This document shows, in pieces, positions 28,739 through 37,084 of a DNA stretch of 64,000 nucleotides; position 1 is the stretch's first letter, and the number at the start of each line of letters is the position of its first letter. The notes below the pieces were generated by a model. The model had not been told where the DNA came from. It worked only from the letters and a program-made list of their open reading frames with translations, and did no database searches. A program made the translations under genes and the position numbers. The stretch is from Pseudomonas taeanensis MS-3 (GTDB lineage Bacteria; Pseudomonadota; Gammaproteobacteria; Pseudomonadales; Pseudomonadaceae): NCBI RefSeq assembly GCF_000498575.2, contig NZ_AWSQ01000004.1:655621-719620 (forward strand), read 5' to 3'.

Positions 28739-30049
28739 CTACCAGCAAATGCCTTCCATCGAGGCACTGCTGGTCTCCGTCATGAAGCCCACCAGGTCGA
28801 CGATTTTCTTTCCCTCAGGTAAGTTGCTGACCACGCTGGCGAACTGCGGATCGTTGTTGCCAAGCACGATTACATCTGCCTGCTCCAGGACCTCACTGAG
28901 GTCGGCGTGCAATAGGAATGAAACATGCGGAATCTTCGATTCGATGTACTCCTTATTAGCACCGTGAACCCGGGCGTACTCGACGTTGCTGTCGTAGATG
29001 CGCAGGTCATAACCCTTGCCAATCAACATCTCGGCAAGCTCGACCAACGGGCTTTCGCGCAGATCATCGGTCCCGGATTTGAAGGAGAGGCCAAGCAGAG
29101 CAATGCGCCGCTTGTCGCAGCTGGCGATGATGTCGAAGGCTCTTTCCACCTGCACCCGATTGCTGCGCATGATCGAGTGCAACAGTGGGTGCTCAATATC
29201 GAGTTGACTGGCGCGATAAGTCAGCGCGCGCACATCCTTCGGCAGGCAGGACCCTCCAAAAGCAAAGCCTGGGCGCATGTAGTATTTGGAGAGATTGAGT
29301 TTGTGGTCCTGACAAATGACTTCCATCACCTCGCGCCCATCGACGCCCACGCCCTTGGCGATGTTGCCGATCTCGTTGGCAAAGGTGACCTTGGTGGCAT
29401 GCCAGACATTACAGGTGTACTTGATCATCTCCGCGACTTCGATGCTCTTGCGGATGATAGGCGCGTCCAGCTCACTATAAATGGCTTCGAGTAGATCGCC
29501 AGATGCCTTGTCCAACTCGCCAATCACTGTCATAGCAGGGAAATCGTAATCTTGAATGGCCGTGCTTTCGCGGAGGAACTCCGGATTTACCGCGACACCG
29601 AAGTCGGTACCCGCCTTCATTCCCGAATGTTTTTCCAACATCGGAATGACCACGCTTTTCACAGTCCCCGGCAGTACCGTACTGCGCACCACGATGGTGT
29701 GACGGCCTGCCTTCTCTGGCAGCACCCTGCCAATCTGTTCACACACCTGAGCAATATAGGAAACGTCCAGGTCACCATTGCGCTTGCTTGGCGTAGGTGT
29801 CGCGACAAACGACACTTCTGAATTCATCACAGCATCACGCACATCGAGAGTACCGCGCAGATTGCCGCTACTGACGCCCTTTAGCAGGAGCGCCTCCAGT
29901 CCTAGCTCGACAATCGGCGACTGCCCCTTGTTAATCAGCTCTATTTTGAGCGGCGTGACATCAACCCCGACAATCTGATGGCCCCGAGCAGACAAACATC
30001 CCGCACAAACAGCCCCCACATACCCAAGTCCAAAGATACTGATGCGCAT
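28739..30049 (-). CDS. algD: GDP-mannose 6-dehydrogenase AlgD
   Basis: A 436-residue enzyme that oxidises GDP-mannose twice to GDP-mannuronate with NAD, the committed step of alginate synthesis. N-terminal Rossmann motif GLGYVGAVCAGCL; catalytic Cys in GFAFGGSCLPKDVRAL (about residue 268). Length matches the P. aeruginosa enzyme. First gene of the operon; AAAGGAG lies 8 nt before the ATG. Its promoter region is the AT-richer kilobase upstream, which carries a sigma-54 type element. Confidence 0.96.
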   Translation of the reverse strand: MRISIFGLGYVGAVCAGCLSARGHQIVGVDVTPLKIELINKGQSPIVELGLEALLLKGVSSGNLRGTLDVRDAVMNSEVSFVATPTPSKRNGDLDVSYIAQVCEQIGRVLPEKAGRHTIVVRSTVLPGTVKSVVIPMLEKHSGMKAGTDFGVAVNPEFLRESTAIQDYDFPAMTVIGELDKASGDLLEAIYSELDAPIIRKSIEVAEMIKYTCNVWHATKVTFANEIGNIAKGVGVDGREVMEVICQDHKLNLSKYYMRPGFAFGGSCLPKDVRALTYRASQLDIEHPLLHSIMRSNRVQVERAFDIIASCDKRRIALLGLSFKSGTDDLRESPLVELAEMLIGKGYDLRIYDSNVEYARVHGANKEYIESKIPHVSFLLHADLSEVLEQADVIVLGNNDPQFASVVSNLPEGKKIVDLVGFMTETSSASMEGICW

Positions 30050-31072
30050 TGCTAGACTCCTTTAGCAGACCAATAAAATCGGACAGCAAGCTAACAGCGG
30101 ATATCTATTCAGAACGATGACGACCCAGAGCAGGCATGCCACTTTGTTCCCAGACAACAAAACAACTGTCCTATCATCGCCCCTCACCACAGAAAGCAAA
30201 TTGAGTGCCAACCAATATGCTAACCAAGTGCTCACAGCAAGAGGCACCAAACAAGCAATACAGTTGACGTCAATAAACAAACAGCTAAATATTTGGCGTC
30301 ATAACATCAGCGCAAAGGCTTATGAAACCTGGGCCGAACAGCATTATTCGCTGACCAACAGCAAACATACGGACAAGCCAAATACCGAAATATCAGTCCT
30401 TTTTTAATGCTCTGAATAATGAGCAACAGTACGAATCTAAGGACATGATTTTCAATGACGCAAGTATTTAAATTCGTCAAATAATAGGCGACAAATAATC
30501 AACACAAGCAACTTCAGCAAGCATCAGCAACGACCACCGATAACTTTAAATCGCATAAAGGTGGAACATCAGTACTTAAACCCACCTCATCAGAGCGGCA
30601 AAAAAACCAGGTTTAAACATTTACAAGCAAGGACATTTCGCCAATGCATTCATGCTTATAAGCTCATCAGAAGGTTTCGGCGTGGGCCCTCGAGCGACCC
30701 ATCAGACATTGATCTGGATGGATATTCAGCCAACCCACCGCATGGATCATTTCATCAGCCCCATTCGCAAGCCTGACTCTTCATCGGGATCTAGGCAGTG
30801 CACTGCGTCGTTTATAACTGGGCCAGCCTGCCTGCCCTCACCCCTAGAAGCCCAAGTGGATTAACTCTACGGCGAGCCTGCAAATAGCCGAGTAACTATA
30901 TCGGCTTAACAACGGCATACCTGATCGTTCCGGATCGTTCAGCAAGCACAGCAGCAATGGCTACCTGCCGGTTCGCCAGCCCGATAAAACTGGTTACACT
31001 GCGCCGCAAACAAACGGCTCAACTTTGCCGGATTGACGCCGATAGCCGTCGTACGCCTTACGGAAGAACAGC
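30050..31072. promoter_or_regulatory. Divergent algD-aer regulatory region, about 1 kb, no supported gene
   Basis: This 1023-bp non-coding region is visibly richer in A and T than its surroundings. It should contain the whole alginate operon control region on the left and the aer promoter on the right. A sigma-54 promoter is annotated separately. I did not find a good AlgU-type GAACTT-N16/17-TCTGA promoter in the algD direction, nor an exact AlgR core CCGTTCGTC on either strand. A short tandem repeat, GATCGTTC at 30923-30930 and again at 30933-30940, lies 130 bp before aer. Two open frames of 72 and 96 codons (30062-30280 minus, 30117-30407 plus) look like chance. Confidence 0.7.
30196..30211 (-). 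promoter_or_regulatory. Sigma-54 (RpoN) promoter for algD
   Basis: On the minus strand the sequence reads TTGGCAC TCAAT TTGC followed by TTT, an almost perfect match to the -24/-12 consensus TGGCAC-N5-TTGCW with correct spacing. The predicted start site is near 30184, giving a leader of about 135 nt before algD. In P. aeruginosa, algD transcription has been linked both to AlgU and to RpoN, and AlgB is an NtrC-type activator. Confidence 0.7.
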
Positions 31073-32638
31073 ATGAAAAACAACCAGCCCATCACTCAGC
31101 GCGAACGTACTTATCCTTCCGAGCAGCGACTGATCTCGACCACCGACAGCAAGGGTGTGATTACCTATTGCAACGATGCCTTCATCAAGATCAGCGGCTT
31201 TACCCAAGATGAGCTGCTCGGCTCGGCACACAATCTGGTACGCCACCCGGATGTTCCCCCCGCTGTTTTTGCCCATATGTGGAGCACCCTGAAGCAGGGA
31301 CGCCCCTGGATGGGCATCGTCAAGAATCGCTGCAAGAACGGCGATTACTACTGGGTCAATGCTTACGCCACCCCGGTGCTGGAGAACGGCAAGCTGGTGG
31401 GCTATGAATCGGTGCGGGTCAAACCGACCACCGAGCAAGTGAGCCGCGCCGAAGCACTGTATCGACGAATCAATGCTGGCAAGTCGGCGGTGCCCAGCCG
31501 TGACCAGTGGTTACCCACCCTGCAAAACTGGCTGCCCTTTATCCTCATCAGCCAGATCGGCTTCCTGATCGGCGCCTGGTTCGACTCCCACTGGGGCTTT
31601 GCCATCGCCGCGATGCTCTCGGTGCCGCTCGGCCTGGCCGCTCTGAACTGGCAACAACGAGGCCTCAAGCGCCTGCTGCAGCTGGCCGAGCAATCCACTT
31701 CCGATCCGCTGATCGCGCAAATGTATACCGACAGCCGCGGCGCCCAAGGTCGCCTGGAAATGTCCATGCTCAGCCAGGAAGCACGACTGAAAACCTGCCT
31801 GACCCGCCTGCAGGACAGCGCCGAGAACCTGTCCCAGCAAGCCAAGCAAGCCGACACCCTGGCGCACAACAGCTCGGCTGGCCTGGATCGCCAACGCCAG
31901 GAGACCGAACAAGTCGCCACCGCAGTCAATGAAATGGCCGCCACCACGCTCGAAGTAGCCAGCAACGTGGCGCGCACCGCCATCGCCACGCAGGAAGCCA
32001 ACCGCCTGACCAGCCAAGGCCGCACCATCGCCGCGGAAACCCGCGAAGCGATCCAGCGCCTGTCGTTGTCGGTCGGCGAAACCGGCGAAACCGTCACGCG
32101 ACTGGCCAAGGACAGCAACGAGATTGGTGGCGTGGTTGATGTGATCAAAGGCATCGCCGACCAGACCAACCTGCTCGCGCTAAACGCTGCCATCGAAGCG
32201 GCGCGTGCCGGCGAAATGGGTCGGGGCTTCGCGGTAGTCGCCGATGAAGTGCGATCACTGGCGCAGCGCACCGCCGAATCCACCGGGCAGATCCACCAGC
32301 TGATTGCCAAACTGCAGCGCACCGCCGAAGAAGCGGTGATGACCATGGAGATTGGTCGCAAGCAAGCTGACGATGGCGTCGAGCGCGTACTGCAAGCTGA
32401 CAATGCTCTGGCTGGGATCAGCGACTCGGTGGCCAACATCGCCGACATGGCCGACCAGATCGCCGCAGCGGCTGAAGAGCAAAGCGCCGTGGCCGACGAG
32501 ATCAACCGCAACATCACCAACATCGCCCAACTGGCTGATCAAACCGCCGTCGAAGCGCAGAGCAGTGCCAAACTCAGCGGCGAACTGACTGCCACCGCGC
32601 AAGGCCAGTACTCCCTGGTGGAACGCTTCAACCGCTAG
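31073..32638 (+). CDS. aer: Aerotaxis receptor Aer (PAS methyl-accepting chemotaxis protein)
   Basis: A 521-residue transducer. The N-terminal PAS domain (about residues 20-120) contains TDSKGVITYCNDAF, NLVRHPDVPPAVF and KNRCKNGDYYWVNAYATPV, typical of FAD-binding Aer. Two hydrophobic helices near residues 155-190 anchor it without a large periplasmic domain. The C-terminal signalling hairpin includes the conserved NLLALNAAIEAARAGEMGRG tip and the QRTAESTGQI helix. It senses redox state through FAD and biases swimming toward oxygen. GGAAG precedes the ATG. A strong terminator follows. In P. aeruginosa aer is next to acnA; here the alginate operon separates them. Confidence 0.92.
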   Translation: MKNNQPITQRERTYPSEQRLISTTDSKGVITYCNDAFIKISGFTQDELLGSAHNLVRHPDVPPAVFAHMWSTLKQGRPWMGIVKNRCKNGDYYWVNAYATPVLENGKLVGYESVRVKPTTEQVSRAEALYRRINAGKSAVPSRDQWLPTLQNWLPFILISQIGFLIGAWFDSHWGFAIAAMLSVPLGLAALNWQQRGLKRLLQLAEQSTSDPLIAQMYTDSRGAQGRLEMSMLSQEARLKTCLTRLQDSAENLSQQAKQADTLAHNSSAGLDRQRQETEQVATAVNEMAATTLEVASNVARTAIATQEANRLTSQGRTIAAETREAIQRLSLSVGETGETVTRLAKDSNEIGGVVDVIKGIADQTNLLALNAAIEAARAGEMGRGFAVVADEVRSLAQRTAESTGQIHQLIAKLQRTAEEAVMTMEIGRKQADDGVERVLQADNALAGISDSVANIADMADQIAAAAEEQSAVADEINRNITNIAQLADQTAVEAQSSAKLSGELTATAQGQYSLVERFNR

Positions 32639-32657
32639 TTAAATGCAGCAGTGACCA

Positions 32658-32703
32658 ACGCCCGGCTGTGAATGAATAATATTCACAGCCGGGCGTTTTA
32701 GTT
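32658..32703 (+). terminator. Rho-independent terminator after aer
   Basis: A perfect 16-bp stem, ACGCCCGGCTGTGAAT at 32658-32673 and its complement at 32681-32696, encloses a 7-nt GAATAAT loop and is followed by TTTAGTTT. It lies between convergent aer and the hydrolase gene and can serve both. Confidence 0.92.
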
Positions 32704-32729
32704 TCCCCGAGATCGTCCCATCACCCCCG

Positions 32730-33419
32730 TCAGCTGCAGCTGCGCAGCAAAAACTCCGCCACCTCGTCGGCCGTACGCTGCAAGTGCTGCTCATGGCTGA
32801 ATCCCGAGCTTTTCAGCGGTTTGAGGTCGTGATCTCCGGCTTCCAGCCAATGCACATGGATCGACGCCGACAATTGGTAGTCAGCCACTGCCGGTCGATT
32901 GCCCAGGGCGTCGCGCTCGCCCTGGACGATCAGAGCCGGCGCGTGCAGCTCCGCCAGGTGCGCGACCCGCGGTTTGTCCGGCTTACCCACGGCATAGAAC
33001 GGATAACCCAGGCAGACCAACGCATCGGCGTCCAGCTCATCGACCAGTAGACTGGCCATGCGCCCACCCATTGACTTACCGCCGATGGCCAGCGGCCCAG
33101 CGACCTGTTGCCGCACCTGGCCATAGACCTCACGCCACTGTTCCAGCAGTTTGGCCTGCGGATTGGGGGGGCGTTTCTTGCCATCCTGTCGCCGCGCCGC
33201 CATGTAGGCGAACTCGAAACGCAGCACCGCGACGCCACGCGCGGCCAGCAGTTCAGCCATTTGTGTCATGAAGCCGCTGTCCATCGGAGCGCCGGCGCCG
33301 TGGGCGAGTATCAGGGTCGCCCCGCGCTCCCCAGTGGGCCGATTCCACAGCCAGCCATCGTGTTCCTGCCCTTGCCCGTATTGATCCCCGTCAATACCCG
33401 CGCCCTGTCCTTTGCTCAT
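32730..33419 (-). CDS. Small alpha/beta hydrolase (KANL3/Tex30-like dienelactone hydrolase family)
   Basis: A 229-residue alpha/beta hydrolase. Features: oxyanion-type LILAHGAGAPMDSGFM near the N-terminus, nucleophile elbow IGGKSMGGRMAS with Ser, an Asp in VQGERDALG and a terminal His in WLEAGDHDLKP, so the triad appears complete. Family members are cytoplasmic with unknown natural substrates. I start at the ATG at 33419 with GAGG upstream; the longer frame to 33530 is not conserved-looking. Codons 9-13 overlap an ANR-box-like palindrome that is placed to drive the divergent ccoN gene. Confidence 0.8.
   Translation of the reverse strand: MSKGQGAGIDGDQYGQGQEHDGWLWNRPTGERGATLILAHGAGAPMDSGFMTQMAELLAARGVAVLRFEFAYMAARRQDGKKRPPNPQAKLLEQWREVYGQVRQQVAGPLAIGGKSMGGRMASLLVDELDADALVCLGYPFYAVGKPDKPRVAHLAELHAPALIVQGERDALGNRPAVADYQLSASIHVHWLEAGDHDLKPLKSSGFSHEQHLQRTADEVAEFLLRSCS
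33381..33394 (+). promoter_or_regulatory. ANR/FNR box upstream of first ccoN
   Basis: TTGAT CCCC GTCAA matches the ANR/FNR consensus TTGAT-N4-ATCAA in nine of ten positions. Centred 135 bp before the ccoN ATG at 33523. A site at -41.5 would place the transcript start near 33429, with CATGCT at 33417-33422 as a weak -10. It lies inside the 5' coding part of the divergent hydrolase gene. In P. aeruginosa the cco2 operon is ANR-activated. Confidence 0.65.
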
Positions 33420-33522
33420 GCTTGCCTCGCTTTGGAAATCCGTCGGTCCGCGCCAGCTCCTTTGCCAGCGCGACTCCGAGCTTTTCGAACGTTCTGCCAC
33501 AACCCAGGATGGAAGCCCAGAC

Positions 33523-34962
33523 ATGAACACAACAACCAGTGCCGCCTATAACTACAAGGTGGTTCGCCAGTTCACCATTATGACGGTGGTGTGGGGCATC
33601 GTCGGCATGGGGCTCGGCGTACTGATCGCCTCTCAGCTGGCTTGGCCAGAATTGAACTTCGACCTGCCCTGGACCAGCTTCGGTCGCCTGCGCCCGCTGC
33701 ACACCAATGCGGTGATCTTCGCCTTCGGCGGCTGTGCCTTGTTCGCCACCAGCTATTACGCGGTGCAACGTACCTCGCAAGCGCCCCTGTTCGCGCCCAG
33801 GCTGGCCGCCTTCACCTTTTGGGGCTGGCAACTGGTGATTGTGCTGGCCGCCATCACCTTGCCGCTGGGTTACACCAGCTCCAAGGAGTATGCCGAGCTG
33901 GAATGGCCGATCGACATCCTCATCACTATCGTCTGGGTCAGCTACGCCATCGTATTCTTCGGCACGGTGATGCGCCGAAAAGTCAGCCACATCTATGTCG
34001 GCAACTGGTTCTTCGGCGGCTTCATCCTCACCGTGGCCCTGCTGCACCTGGTCAATAACCTGGCAATCCCGGTCTCGCTGACCAAATCCTATTCGATCTA
34101 TTCCGGCGCCACCGATGCGATGGTGCAATGGTGGTACGGGCATAACGCCGTGGGTTTCTTCCTCACCGCCGGCTTCCTCGGGATGATGTATTACTTCGTG
34201 CCCAAACAGGCCGAGCGCCCGGTCTACTCCTATCGCCTGTCGATCGTGCATTTCTGGGCCCTGATCACCCTGTATATCTGGGCCGGCCCGCACCACCTGC
34301 ACTACACCGCGCTGCCGGATTGGGCGCAGAGCCTGGGCATGGTGATGTCCCTGGTGCTGCTGGCACCCAGCTGGGGCGGCATGATCAACGGCATGATGAC
34401 CCTCTCGGGCGCCTGGCATAAGTTGCGCACCGACCCGATCCTGCGTTTTCTGGTGGTCTCCCTGGCCTTCTACGGCATGTCCACCTTCGAAGGCCCGATG
34501 ATGGCGATCAAGACGGTCAACGCCTTGTCGCATTACACCGACTGGACCATCGGCCACGTACACGCCGGTGCCCTCGGCTGGGTCGCCATGGTGTCCATCG
34601 GTTCGCTGTATCACATGATCCCCAAGCTCTACGGTCGCGCGCAGATGCACAGCATCGCCCTGATCAACCTGCACTTCTGGCTAGCCACCATCGGCACCGT
34701 GCTGTACATCGCTTCGATGTGGGTCAACGGCATCGCCCAAGGCCTGATGTGGCGCGCAGTCAACGAGGACGGCACCCTCACCTACTCCTTCGTCGAAGCC
34801 CTGGAGGCCAGTCATCCTGGCTTCGTGGTGCGGGTCATCGGTGGCGCGATCTTCTTCTTCGGCATGCTGTTGATGGCTTACAACACCTGGCAGACCGTAC
34901 GCGCCACGAAACCTGCCGAGCTAGCAGCTGCCGAACAGTTTTCGCTTGAGGGAGCCCACTGA
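33523..34962 (+). CDS. ccoN2: cbb3-type cytochrome c oxidase subunit I, copy 2 (CcoN)
   Basis: A 479-residue inner-membrane haem-copper oxidase subunit with about twelve helices that carries haem b and the haem b3-CuB site. Histidine ligands are visible in LHTNAVIF, in the WWYGHNAVGF segment, in GPHHLHYTALP and in TIGHVHAGALGW. It reduces oxygen to water at low oxygen tension. First gene of a four-gene operon; the position next to aer and the ANR box suggest the microaerobically induced copy, as PA1557 in P. aeruginosa. Start at 33523 gives a start closely matching the second copy (AYNYKVVRQF). A 125-bp stretch is identical to the other ccoN. Confidence 0.95.
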   Translation: MNTTTSAAYNYKVVRQFTIMTVVWGIVGMGLGVLIASQLAWPELNFDLPWTSFGRLRPLHTNAVIFAFGGCALFATSYYAVQRTSQAPLFAPRLAAFTFWGWQLVIVLAAITLPLGYTSSKEYAELEWPIDILITIVWVSYAIVFFGTVMRRKVSHIYVGNWFFGGFILTVALLHLVNNLAIPVSLTKSYSIYSGATDAMVQWWYGHNAVGFFLTAGFLGMMYYFVPKQAERPVYSYRLSIVHFWALITLYIWAGPHHLHYTALPDWAQSLGMVMSLVLLAPSWGGMINGMMTLSGAWHKLRTDPILRFLVVSLAFYGMSTFEGPMMAIKTVNALSHYTDWTIGHVHAGALGWVAMVSIGSLYHMIPKLYGRAQMHSIALINLHFWLATIGTVLYIASMWVNGIAQGLMWRAVNEDGTLTYSFVEALEASHPGFVVRVIGGAIFFFGMLLMAYNTWQTVRATKPAELAAAEQFSLEGAH

Positions 34963-35570
34963 TGAAACACGAAGTCATCGAGAAGAATATCGGCCTGATG
35001 GCACTGTTGATGGTGCTGGCCGTCAGCATCGGCGGCCTGACCCAGATCGTTCCGCTGTTTTTCCAGGATGTCACCAACGAGCCGGTAGCGGGCCTCAAGC
35101 CCTATACCGCGTTGCAACTGGAAGGGCGTGACGTCTATATCCGCGAGGGCTGCGTGGGCTGTCACTCGCAGATGATCCGTCCGTTCCGCGCCGAAACCGA
35201 GCGCTACGGTCACTACTCGGTGGCCGGCGAGAGCGTCTGGGATCACCCCTTCCTCTGGGGCTCCAAACGCACCGGCCCGGATCTGGCCCGAGTCGGCGGC
35301 CGCTACTCGGACGAATGGCACCGCGCGCACCTGTTCAACCCGCGCAACGTGGTACCGGAATCGAAGATGCCGGCCTATCCCTGGCTGGTCGAGAACACTT
35401 TCGATGGCAAGGGTACCGATACCAAGCTCAAGGCCATGCGTACTCTCGGCGTGCCCTACAGCGATACCGACATCACCGGCGCCGCTGCGGCAGTCAAGGG
35501 CAAGAGTGAAATGGACGCACTGGTTGCCTACCTGCAAGTACTCGGCATCGCAGTGAAGAGCAAGAGGTAA
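34962..35570 (+). CDS. ccoO2: cbb3 oxidase subunit II, mono-haem cytochrome c CcoO (copy 2)
   Basis: A 202-residue protein anchored by an N-terminal helix (LMALLMVLAVSIGGLTQI), with a periplasmic c-type haem domain. The haem motif is CVGCH in REGCVGCHSQMIR; the axial Met is likely in ESKMPAYPW. It passes electrons from CcoP to CcoN. Overlaps the ccoN stop by one base (TGATG), so it is translationally coupled. Shares long identical DNA stretches with the second ccoO, for example around the segment encoding GGLTQIVPLFFQDVTNEPV. Confidence 0.95.
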   Translation: MKHEVIEKNIGLMALLMVLAVSIGGLTQIVPLFFQDVTNEPVAGLKPYTALQLEGRDVYIREGCVGCHSQMIRPFRAETERYGHYSVAGESVWDHPFLWGSKRTGPDLARVGGRYSDEWHRAHLFNPRNVVPESKMPAYPWLVENTFDGKGTDTKLKAMRTLGVPYSDTDITGAAAAVKGKSEMDALVAYLQVLGIAVKSKR

Positions 35571-35574
35571 GCCC

Positions 35575-35760
35575 ATGTCTCTCGACTTTATGGATATCGG
35601 CACCCTCCGCGGCCTGGGCACCGCCTTGGTTCTGCTGGCTTTCAGCAGCGTGACTCTGTGGGCCTACTCCAGTAAACGCCAAGCGGCTTTTGCCGAAGCC
35701 GCACACCTACCCTTTGCCGACGAACCCACGCCTGCCGCATCAAGGAGCACCACCCCATGA
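35575..35760 (+). CDS. ccoQ2: cbb3 oxidase subunit CcoQ (copy 2)
   Basis: A 61-residue protein with one membrane helix (about residues 10-28) followed by the conserved AYSSKRQAAFAEAAHLPFADE tail. CcoQ stabilises the cbb3 complex and protects it from oxygen in some species. It lies 4 bp after ccoO and its stop overlaps the ccoP start by 4 nt. Slightly diverged from the second copy, mostly at the C-terminus. Confidence 0.9.
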   Translation: MSLDFMDIGTLRGLGTALVLLAFSSVTLWAYSSKRQAAFAEAAHLPFADEPTPAASRSTTP

Positions 35761-36704
35761 GCACTTTCTGGAGCTGGTATATCGCGCTGTTGACCATCAG
35801 CACTCTGCTCGCGCTGTTCTGGTTGATCTTCGCCACGCGCAAGGGCGAGCAGCCTGGCGAGACCGAGCAAACCATGGGACATTCCTTCGACGGCATCGAG
35901 GAATACGACAACCCGCTACCCAGGTGGTGGTTCATGCTGTTTCTCGGCACCCTGTTGTTCGCCGCCGGTTACCTGGTGCTCTACCCGGGTCTGGGCAATT
36001 GGAAAGGCCTGCTGCCCGGCTATCACAACGGCTGGACCCAGGTCGCCCAGTGGCAACGCGAAGTGGATCAGGCCGAGCAGCTATATGGACCGATCTTCGC
36101 CAAGTATGCGGCGATGCCTCTGGATCAGGTGGCCAACGACCCACAGGCGTTGAAAATGGGTGGCCGCCTGTTCGCCACTTATTGCTCGATCTGCCATGGC
36201 TCTGACGCCAAAGGCACAGTGGGCTTTCCCAACCTGACCGACCGCCATTGGCGCTGGGGCGGCGAGCCCGAAACCATCAAGACCAGCATCCTGCAGGGTC
36301 GCACCGGCATGATGCCGGCCTGGGGGCAGGTACTCGGCGAAGAAGGCGTCAAACAGGTCGCGGGCTATGTCCGCCATAAGCTGGCTGGCCTGCCCTTGCC
36401 GAAAGACCAGTCAATCGACCTGGAACAAGGCGCGCAGCTGTTCACTAGCAACTGCACGGCCTGCCATGGAGCCGCGGGAACGGGCATGGCCATGCTCGGC
36501 GCGCCGGACCTGACCCAGCCCAGTGGCTGGATCTACGGTTCCGGCCTGGCTCAACTGCAACAAACCATCCGCTACGGGCGTAACGGCCAGATGCCCGCCC
36601 AGGAACAATACCTGGGTAACGACAAGGTTCACCTGTTGGCGGCATACATATTGAGCCTCGGGCGAGAACAAGTACCGCCCACCGAGCAACTGACCGAGCG
36701 ATAA
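35757..36704 (+). CDS. ccoP2: cbb3 oxidase subunit III, di-haem cytochrome c CcoP (copy 2)
   Basis: A 315-residue membrane-anchored di-haem cytochrome c that receives electrons from soluble cytochromes. Two N-terminal helices flank the GIEEYDNPLPRWW signature. Haem motifs are CSICH and CTACH, with axial Met in TGMMPAWG and NGQMPAQE. It is 14 residues shorter than the other CcoP because it lacks part of the loop after the LLPGY segment. Overlaps ccoQ by 4 nt. A hairpin follows the stop. Confidence 0.95.
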   Translation: MSTFWSWYIALLTISTLLALFWLIFATRKGEQPGETEQTMGHSFDGIEEYDNPLPRWWFMLFLGTLLFAAGYLVLYPGLGNWKGLLPGYHNGWTQVAQWQREVDQAEQLYGPIFAKYAAMPLDQVANDPQALKMGGRLFATYCSICHGSDAKGTVGFPNLTDRHWRWGGEPETIKTSILQGRTGMMPAWGQVLGEEGVKQVAGYVRHKLAGLPLPKDQSIDLEQGAQLFTSNCTACHGAAGTGMAMLGAPDLTQPSGWIYGSGLAQLQQTIRYGRNGQMPAQEQYLGNDKVHLLAAYILSLGREQVPPTEQLTER

Positions 36705-36711
36705 GCCAAAC

Positions 36712-36736
36712 CTGGCGGTATCACCAGTACCGCCAG
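36712..36736 (+). terminator. Hairpin after the first cbb3 operon
   Basis: CTGGCGGTA at 36712-36720 pairs with TACCGCCAG at 36728-36736 around a 7-nt loop, 8 nt after the ccoP stop. Only a broken pyrimidine tract follows, so termination strength is uncertain. Confidence 0.6.
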
Positions 36737-37084
36737 CCTCCTTTCCCCTCCTGGCAAGAACCCTGCTCGCCAATAAAGTGCCTTGCGCACTGATGCGACT
36801 GAGTGTCGCACCTCAACATCCAAGCCCTGCCCCAGGGTGACTTGGACTAAGCGGCCCTGTAATCACCGCCCTCCCTAACCCTAAGGCGATTGCCCTCTTC
36901 GCATGGTGCCGGCAGGGGACCTTCGGGAAGCGACACAGCGTTGCCAAACTGCGCAAAAACGCGCGCCTGAAGCCTTTGAAAGCCCGCATGTATCGGCGTG
37001 TGTCGTTGCAATGACTACCTGCTTTCTACATACTTGCCGCCGTTTTTTGCCCCTCTAAAACTCCATTAACCGTGGAACCCCAGC
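36737..37084 (+). promoter_or_regulatory. Intergenic region before the second cbb3 operon with a possible sigma-70 promoter
   Basis: About 350 bp without a gene. No TTGAT-N4-ATCAA box is present, which fits a constitutively expressed second oxidase, as reported for cco1 in P. aeruginosa. A candidate promoter is TTGCAA at 37006-37011, 17 bp, then CATACT at 37029-37034, which would start transcription near 37041 and leave a leader of about 44 nt. Confidence 0.4.

Noticed and set aside
30105..30140. Possible AlgU promoter (reverse TCAGA at 30109)
   Set aside because: The required -35 element GAACTT is not found 16-17 bp away; other TCAGA sites in the region also lack it.
30062..30407. Small open frames of 72 and 96 codons upstream of algD
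   Set aside because: No ribosome binding site, odd composition, and they overlap each other and the sigma-54 element.
30961..30975. Possible AlgR site (CCGGTTCGCC)
   Set aside because: Two or more mismatches to the ACCGTTCGTC core; too weak to call.
33391..34674. 427-codon minus-strand frame opposite ccoN2, and a similar one opposite ccoN1 at 37316-38524
   Set aside because: His/Asp/Gln-rich shadow of two near-identical membrane protein genes; the similarity of the two shadows merely reflects the paralogy.
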